NCBI RefSeq assembly: GCF_900069005.2
Contig: NZ_LN831274.1
Location: 67,404 to 101,835, forward strand
Direction: 5' to 3'
DNA: 34,432 nucleotides
Origin: Paenibacillus sp. GM2
GTDB lineage: Bacteria > Bacillota > Bacilli > Paenibacillales > Paenibacillaceae
Part shown: positions 15,007 through 23,314 of the stretch, piece after piece
Layout of the letters: every line of letters begins with the position of its first letter
Numbering within the stretch: position 1 is the stretch's first letter
Made by a program: the position numbers and the translations under genes
Notes under the pieces: model-generated
The model's input: the letters and a program-made list of their open reading frames with translations, nothing else
Told to the model about the DNA's origin: nothing
The model's database searches: none

Positions 15007-15420
15007 CCAAAGAATGCTGAAAAGGAGATGCCCGCAAACGGCAAACAGAGGGATGGGAAAAAAATAAAAATATGTCCCGATTAGTGCTAACAAAGCATAT
15101 AGGCAAAAGGCTGGACGCCTCCAACGATCTAGCTCTCTAGGCGAACGAAAGCGGTCCGGTATTCACCCCTAACCTAAGGCACAGGGGGCAGGAATTCTAA
15201 TACTAGCGTGGTCGTACTTATCAGCCTGTCAATCATGCCCGAGTAATCCGCTCAAGACATGGGCGGACCGATCAGGCGCTTACGCTGATAAACTGGCCTT
15301 CGGAGGCTACGCCCCTGTCGGGGATTCGCTCCACGGCGCGAGACTGCCCCTCCCTTTCACACGTCCGCAAATGGGTTCACTTCAACGTACACCCATGGGG
15401 TTCTCCATCCCACAGGACGC
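14951..15420 (-). ncRNA. Candidate structured non-coding RNA of unknown family
   Basis: About 470 bases with no credible gene, much richer in G and C than the neighbouring intergenic DNA, and dense in complementary segments. At one end (15362-15419) CGTCC/GGACG encloses two hairpins (ATGGGT/ACCCAT, and GGG/CCC), a three-way junction. Further hairpins: CCCC-TGTC-GGGG (15312-15323), GCCT/AGGC (15296-15307), ATCAG/CTGAT (15271-15289), TCCGC/GCGGA (15247-15267), CCCCT/AGGGG (15166-15187) and CGCCT/AGGCG (15116-15143). Two long-range helices are also possible. A terminator with seven T on the minus strand closes the stretch, which sets the strand. I found no marks of tmRNA, RNase P RNA, SRP RNA, T-box or other riboswitches I know. 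No promoter is visible next to its presumed 5' end, so it may be processed from tRNA-Arg read-through. Existence as an RNA is inferred; the complementarity is seen. Confidence 0.5.
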
Positions 15421-15452
15421 AAAAAAGAGCTCTCCATAATGGAGAGCTCTTT
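15421..15452 (-). terminator. Terminator after tRNA-Arg
   Basis: AAAGAGCTCTCCA and TGGAGAGCTCTTT form a 13-base perfect stem with a three-base loop. Six T follow on the minus strand. The candidate RNA begins straight after it. Confidence 0.88.
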
Positions 15453-15459
15453 ACATCTA

Positions 15460-15533
<74 letters not shown>

Positions 15534-15552
15534 AAAAAAGAATGCGATATTT

Positions 15553-15580
15553 ATTATATCGCATTTGGCTTATTTTTCAA
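15553..15580 (-). promoter_or_regulatory. Promoter of tRNA-Arg
   Basis: TTGAAA, a 16-base spacer and TATAAT on the minus strand, about 20 bases before the tRNA. The -10 box lies inside a perfect inverted repeat (AATGCGATAT/ATATCGCATT, 15541-15565), so this spot also looks like a terminator for the gene upstream. Confidence 0.65.
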
Positions 15581-15601
15581 GAGGTTTTATTTGACGTTAA
15601 A

Positions 15602-15982
15602 TTACATTTTATAGGATTTTGAGGAGGAAGAAAACTTCTCTTTCAAGCTTTCGGTGACCCCTGAATATTCAAGCAATAACTGCTTGAACTGCTCCCGCTG
15701 AACCGCGGGCTCGGGCCATCCCTCATCCCCGAACTGCTCCTCAGCAATGACACCGTATGCCTGATGCAGATCATTGTTGAACCAATCGGTCTCCATTCCC
15801 GCATCGCTCCACAGCATTCTGATGATCTCATATTGCGCCTCACTGCCATTCCCAACAGAACGAGATACATACACCAGCAGCTCGGGGTCATCTACCGCAC
15901 CGGGACTCACTGCGATTTCCGCACATACCACTCCCTCTATTTCTGTTAACCGGGTAACCTTGGCCTCTTTTATATAATACAT
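15602..15982 (-). CDS. Hypothetical protein
   Basis: A 126-residue soluble, acidic protein that I do not recognise. It has no membrane segment or signal peptide. It begins MYYIKEAKVTRLTEIEGVVC and ends in a Ser/Lys-rich tail (EKFSSSSKSYKM). A good ribosome site (GGGAGGATAAG) precedes the ATG, and codon use looks like its neighbours. It follows the 102-residue hypothetical gene by 23 bases on the same strand, so the two form an operon. The inverted repeat at 15541-15565 may end its transcript. Confidence 0.72.
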   Translation of the reverse strand: MYYIKEAKVTRLTEIEGVVCAEIAVSPGAVDDPELLVYVSRSVGNGSEAQYEIIRMLWSDAGMETDWFNNDLHQAYGVIAEEQFGDEGWPEPAVQREQFKQLLLEYSGVTESLKEKFSSSSKSYKM

Positions 15983-16005
15983 TTCATTCTTATCCTCCCG
16001 ACTCC

Positions 16006-16314
16006 TTAATTCTCATATCCTATGCGACTCAGCAGCTGCCTTGTCTCCTCCGTGCCAAGACGGCAAATCTCGCGGTACAAATCGTCCAGCACGCTCTGAT
16101 AGCTGCTATTCACCGTATCCTCCGGGCTGTCCGGCCATGGGTAGGTATAAGCGAGGAAGGTACTCTCCTCCTTCTCTCCAAGCAGCTCCAGCATATGACT
16201 GATCGCATCAACCTCCTCCGGCGTAGCCTGAATCACCCATTCATAAGAGGTCGCCTGCGGGTCATCAAGTACCGAACGCCCGTGTACGGACACATAATAT
16301 GTTTTTTTCTCCAT
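16006..16314 (-). CDS. Hypothetical protein
   Basis: A 102-residue soluble protein of unknown function, starting MEKKTYYVSVHGRSVLDDPQ. A segment rich in Glu and Asp (ATPEEVDAISHMLELLGEKE) is followed by YTYPWPDSPEDTVN. There are no membrane segments or Cys motifs. GGGAGCGG lies before the ATG. It is the first of two small genes transcribed away from the divergent asparagine synthetase gene. The compact alpha/beta look suggests a small cytoplasmic domain, but I see no catalytic signature. Confidence 0.72.
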   Translation of the reverse strand: MEKKTYYVSVHGRSVLDDPQATSYEWVIQATPEEVDAISHMLELLGEKEESTFLAYTYPWPDSPEDTVNSSYQSVLDDLYREICRLGTEETRQLLSRIGYEN

Positions 16315-16468
16315 TTATTCCGCTCCCTTCAAGCCTGGTCATCTATTTTAGTCATAGTTTTCCGTAAGGGACAGACATTTTATGCCTCCTTCCGGCATAA
16401 TGTGTTATTACTTTTCGCCCGGTTTAACGAACGGGAACGGAAGCCATCATAGAGAGGAGAAACCACAT

Positions 16469-18313
16469 ATGTGCGGAATTACCGGCTTTATCGAATGGAA
16501 CCGGGATCTGAGCGGAGAGCTGGATCTGGTTCTATCCATGACCTCCTGCCTTGAGGCAAGGGGCCCTGATGCACAAGGCACATGGATTTCAGGTCCCTGC
16601 GCCTTCGGTCATCGCCGCCTCAGTGTTATGGACCCGGAGAACGGAGCTCAACCGATGACCCTCCAGGAGGAACAGGCGGTCTTTACTATTGTATATAACG
16701 GTGAAATTTATAACGCCCCGGAGCTAAAGGAAGAATTGCGGCAACGCGGACGCCATTTCAGGACCAACTGCGACACCGAAGTTCTGCTCCAGGCTTATAT
16801 CGAGTGGGGACCCGATGCGGTAGAACGCCTTAACGGAATATTTGCTTTTGCCATATGGGATAGTGTACGCGAGCACATATTATTTGCCCGGGATCGCCTC
16901 GGTGTGAAACCTCTCTTCTATAGCGAAGCAGGCGGTACTCTGGTGTTCGGTTCCGAACCCAAAGCCGTGCTCCAGCACCCGAAGGTCGAGGCCTCGGTCG
17001 GCCCTGAAGGGTTGGCGGAAATATTCGTTATCGGTCCGGCCCGAACGCCGGGACACGGGGTTTACCGCAACATCCAGGAACTGCTGCCCGGACAGGTTAT
17101 GATCTTCAACCGCTCGGGACTGCGCCGCTTCTCGTATTGGAAGCTTGAAGCACAGGCTCATGAACACAGCATAGAGGAGACGGCTGCTCATGTCCGCACG
17201 CTGCTGCAGGACACAATGGATCGGCAGCTCATCTCCGATGTGCCCGTCTGCACCCTCCTGTCAGGAGGGCTTGACTCCAGCGCCCTGACTGCGTTAGCCG
17301 TCGATTACTACCGCAGAAGCGGCCAGGGACAGATGCATACGTATTCGGTGGATTACGAAGGGAATGACCAATATTTCAAGGCTCACAGCTTCCAGCCCGG
17401 AGCGGACGCCCCCTGGATCAAGCGAATGGTAGAGGAGCTTGGAACTGAGCATCACTGGATTACCTTTGATACTCCGGAGCTGGTTGACGCCCTGACGGAC
17501 TCTACTTTGGCTCGCGATCTGCCTGGCATGGCCGACGTCGATGCCTCGCTGTTGTTATTTTGCAGAGAGATCAAAAAAGGAGCGACCGTTGCGATTTCCG
17601 GCGAAGCGGCCGACGAGGTGTTCGGCGGATACCCTTGGTTCCATCGTAAGGAATTGCTGGAGTCCGGCACCTTCCCTTGGTCAGTAGCCACTGAGCTCCG
17701 CGCAAGCCTGCTGTCCCCTGAAATTAGAGACTGGATTCGCCCCGAGCAGTATGTTGCGGACAGATACAGCCAGGCCGTGGCGGAAGTCCCCTATTTAAAC
17801 GGGGAAACTGAAGACCAAGCCCGGATGAGACGGATGTCATATCTCAACATTACCCGCTTCATGCCCACGCTGCTGGACCGCAAGGACCGGATGAGCATGG
17901 GGGCCGGACTTGAGGTTCGCGTTCCCTTCTGTGACCATCGCCTCGTCCAATATGTCTGGAATATTCCATGGGAGATTAAGACCGTTGGCGGCCGCGAGAA
18001 GGGCATTCTGCGCAAAGCGCTTGAAGGCCTTCTTCCCGAGGACGTTCTCTACCGTAAAAAAAGCCCCTATCCAAAGACGCATCATCCCGACTATCTAGCC
18101 AAAGTAAAAGGACAAATGCTCGACATTCTCGATAATCCGGCATCGCCGATTCTTCCTCTGATCGACGCGGATAAAATACGTTCCATCGCCGCCTCGCCAG
18201 AAGCGTCCAGCAATCTACCCTGGTTCGGCCAGCTGATGTCCGGACCTCAGCTATTCGCCTATCTGACACAAGTGAATTACTGGCTATCGCATTACCGTGT
18301 CACCATCCGTTAA
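16469..18313 (+). CDS. asnO: Glutamine-dependent asparagine synthetase, AsnO-like
   Basis: Makes asparagine from aspartate, glutamine and ATP. At 614 residues it matches the length I remember for Bacillus AsnO. The class II amidotransferase domain starts with the catalytic Cys directly after the initiator Met (MCGITGFIEW), then RGPDAQGTW, FGHRRLSVMD and YNGEIYN. The synthetase domain has the ATP pyrophosphatase loop SGGLDSSALTA (from Ser265), SGEAADEVFGGYPW and DRKDRMSMGAGLEVRVPFCD. I chose the ATG at 16469 because only this start puts Cys at position 2, and AGAGAGGAG lies 9-10 bases before it; the frame could be extended upstream to 16382. It is a single gene ending in a long hairpin. Confidence 0.94.
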   Translation: MCGITGFIEWNRDLSGELDLVLSMTSCLEARGPDAQGTWISGPCAFGHRRLSVMDPENGAQPMTLQEEQAVFTIVYNGEIYNAPELKEELRQRGRHFRTNCDTEVLLQAYIEWGPDAVERLNGIFAFAIWDSVREHILFARDRLGVKPLFYSEAGGTLVFGSEPKAVLQHPKVEASVGPEGLAEIFVIGPARTPGHGVYRNIQELLPGQVMIFNRSGLRRFSYWKLEAQAHEHSIEETAAHVRTLLQDTMDRQLISDVPVCTLLSGGLDSSALTALAVDYYRRSGQGQMHTYSVDYEGNDQYFKAHSFQPGADAPWIKRMVEELGTEHHWITFDTPELVDALTDSTLARDLPGMADVDASLLLFCREIKKGATVAISGEAADEVFGGYPWFHRKELLESGTFPWSVATELRASLLSPEIRDWIRPEQYVADRYSQAVAEVPYLNGETEDQARMRRMSYLNITRFMPTLLDRKDRMSMGAGLEVRVPFCDHRLVQYVWNIPWEIKTVGGREKGILRKALEGLLPEDVLYRKKSPYPKTHHPDYLAKVKGQMLDILDNPASPILPLIDADKIRSIAASPEASSNLPWFGQLMSGPQLFAYLTQVNYWLSHYRVTIR

Positions 18314-18330
18314 TCAAGGAGAAGAAATTC

Positions 18331-18390
18331 AAGAGGGACTGTCCCCGGCCGAGTTCATCATGAACTTAGCCGGACGGACAGTCCCTCTCT
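18331..18390. terminator. Long hairpin between convergent asnO and glycosidase genes
   Basis: AAGAGGGACTGTCC pairs with GGACAGTCCCTCTCTT, continued by inner stems (CCGGC/GCCGG and GTTCA/TGAAC). The stem is strong but T-runs are poor on both sides. It probably ends both convergent transcripts. Confidence 0.65.
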
Positions 18391-18405
18391 TATAAAAATA
18401 CTCAA

Positions 18406-21400
18406 CTAATTCGATAAGCCAAGCGACCGAAGCATTCTCATGACTGTTACGGCCATTTGTGCTTTCGTTACATTCGTACCAGGTGACAAGGAGGTTGCAG
18501 AGACTCCCTTCATAATGTTCTGCTCTACCATCAGGGCCATCGAGCTCTGCGCATAGGCTGCGATCTCTTGGCTATCCTTAAAGCCTGCCAGCACAGAGAC
18601 ATTAGCTGTACTGCTCTGACCAGCGTATTTCATCGCATTAGCCAGCATTACCGCCAGTTCCTGACGAGTAATCGCCGCATCCGGATCAAAGCGGTCTGCG
18701 GATCTCCCCTGGACCAGGCCTGCCTGCTTCGCTGCAGCAATTTCCTCAGCGAATAAGGAATCCAGACTTACGTCAGCATAAGGCGCTGTACTGTTCTCTT
18801 GTGGGATAAGCCCCAGCCCTCTGACAATCATGGCGATCACTTCGGCACGCGTAATACTGCGCTTCGCCCCGAACTGATCAGCCGAATCTCCGGAAGCGAT
18901 CATCTTCGTGACAGCCGCTGAAATATCTTGAGCAGCCCAGTCCAGATTGTCTTGGAAGCCGGAGCCCCCATGATCGATCAGTGTGAAAATTCCGTTAGCA
19001 TTTATTTTCAGCTCAGCCGTAATCAAATCGGCATTTTTTCCGAACAAGGCCGGTACGGCATGCAAATGATCCTTGCCCGGAATATAGGCCACCCCGGCGA
19101 TGCGTCCGGTATCTACGCCCGCTGCATTGAAGCTTACTTTACCGCTCACATAAATATTGCCGAAGGAGAGCGGTTCGGTTGTCTTGCCATCCGCAGATAA
19201 ACTCTCTAGCTTGAGCTCAAAAGGCTGACCATAGGTTTTCTTACCAGCCAGCAGCGCCTGCAATGCTCCCTCTAACGCAGGATCAATCGCACCTAACGTC
19301 AACTTAATTGAAGTCCCGCTAGGGAACATGGACGCTGGGAGGCTGAATTCCATTCCATTCAAGACGACGGTTAGATTGGAATCGTCGAGTTCGGCAAGCG
19401 CCGCGGTCACCTCTTGCGGCAAGGTAATTTCCGCCTGCTTTAATCCTTGCTCAAGGATGAGCTTGAAGGAGGTCGTCTGTGCATTTTTAATCGATTTTAC
19501 CGTATCTGCAACGGGAAGAGTGACGATAGCTTTCTCGCCTTCCTTAACGACTTTCATCGGTAGTGCTCCCTTGTCTTTGGATTCCGGTTGAGGTGCGGGT
19601 GCCGTTCCTCCCCCGGAACTGGAACCGCCTCCGGATGGAGAGGTCGAGCCCGAATCCGTATCTGTCTTCACATTCAGAATCTCCGATGCTGCGGAAACTC
19701 TATTGAACTTCTCGCCATCCCGATCGATCGCCAGAACAAGAATTTGATATTGGGTAGCAGGTGTTAATCCCCCTACCGTATAGCTTGTTGTTTCGGAATA
19801 ACCTGTGAATTGATGATCTACATAAATCTCATAGGCAGTTGCCCCTTCTACGGCATCCCATTTTACCTGTACCAACTTTGTGGTTTTAGATACGACTGTC
19901 GGCAGCTTGGGTGCTGACAGTTCCCGATCATTGACCTTGCCCTCAAGCGACAAGGCCTCGTTCAACACCTTAACCAGCTTATTGTCCCGGTCCCCGCTAA
20001 TATCCCAGTTCATCGTACCGGCGATATCGAGCGATTTTACCAGTGAGGCGGTATATAACATGGTGTTCTCATCATTGTAGGTAATAAAAATCTGCTTCTC
20101 CGGATTGTACAGATAGGCCACCTTGGCTGCATCATTCCAATAACGGACATAGCCATTCTTATTTACGTAATTTCTGTCCAGATCGGAATAATCAAAGATT
20201 CCCGTCTCCCAGCTGCCTAAGGAGGTTGAAGACTTGGTGCAAGTCTGATATTCACCGTTGGCAGGACATCCTTCCCAACCCTTTCCATAAAAAGGAATAC
20301 CCACAACCAGCTTATAATTCGGCACACCGCCGTTCAAGTGACCCAGCAGCCCGCCCTGTACATTATTTCTTGGAGCGCTTGAGCCAGGCAGTTTCTTGTC
20401 ATAATACAGCGGTGCATTATGGTTCGCCATCGTCTGCCAGCTGCCGCCGTAGTCATAGGTCATGATGTTGATGTAATCGAGATAAGCCGCCGAATTGGCA
20501 AAATCAGCATTGATAACAAAGTTATCGCCTTGGCCCGAGGCCATGGACAGCAGATAATACTTTCCGTCCTCAGACCCGGCCGCATCCAGCGCCTCCCGTA
20601 CTGCGGACATCATCAGAGTGAAATTTTGCTTGTCTTCCGGCCTTCTGGAGTTCGATTCTTCTCCCCCTTCAACCGGGTACTCCCAGTCAATATCAATTCC
20701 ATCCAGCTGATATTCTCTCAGGAACTTCACTACTGAGTTGGCAAACGTGCGGCGTGTAATTTCATCTGCAGACATATTAGAGAAGTTCTTCGACCAAGAC
20801 CAACCTCCAACAGAGGCCATCAGCTTCAGAGTCGGGTGCTCACCTCGGATAGCTCTAAATTTAGCGAAATTATCCAGGTCAACCTCGGTATCACCTACAA
20901 TAATCTCACCGTCAAAAACATAGTCCTGCTGGAGGGGAATATCTTCGTTCTGACATTCAGCGCCCCCGGAGCCGGACTTTTTCCAGCAGAGATCTGCAAA
21001 AGCATAGTTGATATGAGTCATCCTTGATACATCAACATCTTCCGGATCATACTCTCTCTCATATACAGACCAGGCCATATAATAGCTCACTAAAGTATAA
21101 TCACTGCCTGGTACGGCTGTTGTCGCAGCGCTCATAGGCGATTCCCACAGCTTATTTTTGGCTACCACGGCAAAAGAGTAGGACTTTCCTTCCACAAGAC
21201 CGCGGGCAACATAACGATTAACCTCGCTGCTGCCCAGGAAGGCGCCATCCCTATAGATATCATAAGACGTCGCTCCCGGTACGGGCGCCCATCCCAAGGA
21301 GACGGTCTGACGAGTCGCTGTAATCACTTGCAGATCCTGCGGAGAGTCCAGCGTCCCCCAGCTGATCGTCACCGCATTGCTGTCCACTGACGGCAGAACC

Positions 21401-22161
21401 CCCGCTTTCTGGGCCCCGACAGTGAAGGTGAACTTGGTGCCTGCTTCAATCCGATCACCTAGAGAATATGTGACGGAAGTTGCTGTATTCTCCCAGGTCC
21501 CTGTTTTCCAAGCGCCGTTCACATACAGATCATAGCCCGTTGCCTCAGGGCTGGCACCCCAGTTCAAAGTTACATCTTGATTCGTTATATCGGTTATTCT
21601 TAAATAACTTGGCGGAGTCAAAGGAGGATCCTTATATTCACTCGTATCGGGGAGGGTTGTGAATTCCAGAATATTGCTTTTGTACTCTTTCGAAGGCCTA
21701 TCTTTATTCCAGGTAATATACACTCTATACGTAGTCTCCGGTGTAAGACCCGGAATAGATCTGGTCCAGAGGTTTCCCCAAGTGATATAGCTTCCGGTAT
21801 CAGCATTCCAGATATCGATATCATTAGCTTCGCCTTCGATGAAGTCCCACTTTAATACGACCTGGTTATGGGACAACTCTTCGATCGCGAGATTTGTTGG
21901 ACCCGACTTCACTTCGGAATCTGAATCACTGCTTAATTCGGCCGCTGCATCTGCAGCTTCGTTCTCAGATGGGGTTAATTCTTCAACTACAGGTTCGGAA
22001 GGTTCTTGCTCTTCAGGCTGGACAATTTCAATCATTTGATCCGTAGGTTCCTGCTCGGCAGCATCGACTTGCGAGGAATCAAGCAATGGCCCAAAGGCCA
22101 GGAGGAGGGCTAAAAAAATAATTGCAGCCCTAATAAACTTTTTACGAAATCGAAAAAGCAA
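18406..22161 (-). CDS. Secreted family 18 glycosidase with FN3 and SLH domains
   Basis: A 1251-residue cell-surface chitinase-like enzyme. Layout: signal peptide (1-35, cleavage after VDAA), acidic Glu/Pro-rich linker (36-85), three fibronectin type III-like domains (about 88-350), GH18 catalytic domain (355-720), a further FN3 domain (750-832), a Gly/Ser/Pro linker (835-862), an unassigned domain (865-1065) and three S-layer homology repeats (about 1072-1250). The catalytic signature DGIDIDWEYP gives Glu494 as acid, with MTYDYGG (567-573) and NWD near 718-720 also conserved. SLH repeats bind pyruvylated wall polymer, so the enzyme is held on the cell surface. The start is TTG with AGAGGGGTGA just upstream, which fits the Arg/Lys-rich signal N-terminus. 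The substrate could be chitin, another GlcNAc polymer or peptidoglycan. Confidence 0.9.
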   Translation of the reverse strand: MLFRFRKKFIRAAIIFLALLLAFGPLLDSSQVDAAEQEPTDQMIEIVQPEEQEPSEPVVEELTPSENEAADAAAELSSDSDSEVKSGPTNLAIEELSHNQVVLKWDFIEGEANDIDIWNADTGSYITWGNLWTRSIPGLTPETTYRVYITWNKDRPSKEYKSNILEFTTLPDTSEYKDPPLTPPSYLRITDITNQDVTLNWGASPEATGYDLYVNGAWKTGTWENTATSVTYSLGDRIEAGTKFTFTVGAQKAGVLPSVDSNAVTISWGTLDSPQDLQVITATRQTVSLGWAPVPGATSYDIYRDGAFLGSSEVNRYVARGLVEGKSYSFAVVAKNKLWESPMSAATTAVPGSDYTLVSYYMAWSVYEREYDPEDVDVSRMTHINYAFADLCWKKSGSGGAECQNEDIPLQQDYVFDGEIIVGDTEVDLDNFAKFRAIRGEHPTLKLMASVGGWSWSKNFSNMSADEITRRTFANSVVKFLREYQLDGIDIDWEYPVEGGEESNSRRPEDKQNFTLMMSAVREALDAAGSEDGKYYLLSMASGQGDNFVINADFANSAAYLDYINIMTYDYGGSWQTMANHNAPLYYDKKLPGSSAPRNNVQGGLLGHLNGGVPNYKLVVGIPFYGKGWEGCPANGEYQTCTKSSTSLGSWETGIFDYSDLDRNYVNKNGYVRYWNDAAKVAYLYNPEKQIFITYNDENTMLYTASLVKSLDIAGTMNWDISGDRDNKLVKVLNEALSLEGKVNDRELSAPKLPTVVSKTTKLVQVKWDAVEGATAYEIYVDHQFTGYSETTSYTVGGLTPATQYQILVLAIDRDGEKFNRVSAASEILNVKTDTDSGSTSPSGGGSSSGGGTAPAPQPESKDKGALPMKVVKEGEKAIVTLPVADTVKSIKNAQTTSFKLILEQGLKQAEITLPQEVTAALAELDDSNLTVVLNGMEFSLPASMFPSGTSIKLTLGAIDPALEGALQALLAGKKTYGQPFELKLESLSADGKTTEPLSFGNIYVSGKVSFNAAGVDTGRIAGVAYIPGKDHLHAVPALFGKNADLITAELKINANGIFTLIDHGGSGFQDNLDWAAQDISAAVTKMIASGDSADQFGAKRSITRAEVIAMIVRGLGLIPQENSTAPYADVSLDSLFAEEIAAAKQAGLVQGRSADRFDPDAAITRQELAVMLANAMKYAGQSSTANVSVLAGFKDSQEIAAYAQSSMALMVEQNIMKGVSATSLSPGTNVTKAQMAVTVMRMLRSLGLSN

Positions 22162-22216
22162 ATCCGGTCACCCCTCTAACTAAATTTTGAAAATAAGTGC
22201 TTGTTCAAGTGAAGTG

Positions 22217-22399
22217 TTATTCTTGGAAGTATTGTAGAGTCTGATCTACATAAGGCTTGAAAGAATAATGTCTTTGCCTGCTGCACATGATCTCGTTCGT
22301 ATCATCATTTTCAAAATCCAGCATATTGAAAGCGGTTACCATAGACGGTATATTAACGCCTCGCCTCCCTTCCTTACATAAATCCTGCTTTGCATTCAT
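22217..22399 (-). CDS. Possible small protein upstream of the glycosidase
   Basis: A 60-residue frame with a fine ribosome site (AGAGGAGAGGC) before its ATG and a stop 55 bases ahead of the glycosidase. The peptide is polar (MNAKQDLCKEGRRGVNIPSM) with no membrane segment and no family I know. It could be a real small gene, a translated leader, or chance. The ribosome site is the only positive evidence. Confidence 0.3.
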   Translation of the reverse strand: MNAKQDLCKEGRRGVNIPSMVTAFNMLDFENDDTNEIMCSRQRHYSFKPYVDQTLQYFQE

Positions 22400-22681
22400 T
22401 GCCTCTCCTCTTTGTTTCTTTAAGAGGATTGCAGATAAGAGTATCTGAGAAGTGATATGAGTTATATTAAATCATGAGACCTCAAAGATAAGAACGGAAG
22501 GGATAAATTCATATCATTTAGGGGGAATAAATTACAAAATCGACTTTTTGTGACATACTTCATTTCATTTATTGAGAACACAACAAACTTTTCGGCCGGA
22601 TCAAAGAATCTTCCAAAACCAAAAAAGCCTGACCCGAAAGAAGATATTCTCTCGAATCAAGCCCCGTCGTCAATTTATATA

Positions 22682-23314
22682 TTAACGTGAACGCTGTTCC
22701 AGCTTCTCCGTCAATTGTCTTAATGCGGCACCGCGATGGCTGATCGCCTGCTTCTCTTCAATGCTCAATTCGGCCATCGTCTTCTCGTACTCCGGCAGAT
22801 AGAACAGCGGATCATAGCCGAAGCCTCCCGAGCCTGCACGCTCCGCCGTAATCCAGCCCTCAACGGAGCCTTCCGCCTCAATGCATTGACCGGTAGCCGG
22901 ATCGTATAAGGCCAGATGACAGACGAACCTCGCCGTGCTCAGCAGCGGCTGATCGGTATCCTCACCCTGCTGGATGCGTTCCAGCGCCTTCAGCAGCTTC
23001 TCATTGTTGTCCTCATCCGAAGCCGCTTCCCCGGCATAGCGGGCGGAATAAACGCCTGGTTCTCCGTTTAATTGATCCACACACAAGCCGGAGTCATCCG
23101 CGAGTACAGGCTGCCCAAGCCGGTCGCCTACCTCCTTGGCCTTCTTGCGCGCATTATCCGCAAACGTCTCTCCATCCTCAATGACCTCCGGCACATCGGG
23201 GAAATCGTACATACTCTTCACCGGCTTGTTCAGAAATCCAAGCGCATGCGCAAATTCACGAACCTTGCCCTGATTACGGGTAGCCACAATAATTACATTC
23301 CCATCCAGGCCCAC
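22682..23314 (-). CDS. rdgB: XTP/dITP pyrophosphatase (RdgB/HAM1 family)
   Basis: A 210-residue house-cleaning enzyme that hydrolyses dITP and XTP to the monophosphates. Family marks: IIVATRNQGKVREF at the N-terminus (TxNxxK motif), DVPEVIEDGETFADNARKKA, VLADDSGLCVDQLNGEPGVYSARYAG, and GSGGFGYDPLFYLPE, then SHRGAALRQL near the end. Start GTG at 23314; its first base is the last base of the rph stop codon, so the two genes are translationally coupled. This is the conserved Bacillales order rph-rdgB (ysnA). Confidence 0.95.
   Translation of the reverse strand: MGLDGNVIIVATRNQGKVREFAHALGFLNKPVKSMYDFPDVPEVIEDGETFADNARKKAKEVGDRLGQPVLADDSGLCVDQLNGEPGVYSARYAGEAASDEDNNEKLLKALERIQQGEDTDQPLLSTARFVCHLALYDPATGQCIEAEGSVEGWITAERAGSGGFGYDPLFYLPEYEKTMAELSIEEKQAISHRGAALRQLTEKLEQRSR

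Noticed and set aside
14885..15093. Two overlapping short frames (60 and 63 residues) in the non-coding region
   Set aside because: Neither has a ribosome site, they overlap on opposite strands, and the plus-strand one spans the minus-strand terminator hairpin.
14951..15420. tmRNA, RNase P RNA or SRP RNA
   Set aside because: The tRNA-like ends and tag region of tmRNA, the GAGGAAAGTCC segment of RNase P RNA and the GGAAGGGAGCA-type SRP loop were not found on either strand.
16382..16468. Longer N-terminus for the asparagine synthetase
   Set aside because: The catalytic Cys must follow the initiator Met directly; the extension would bury it and has no ribosome site.
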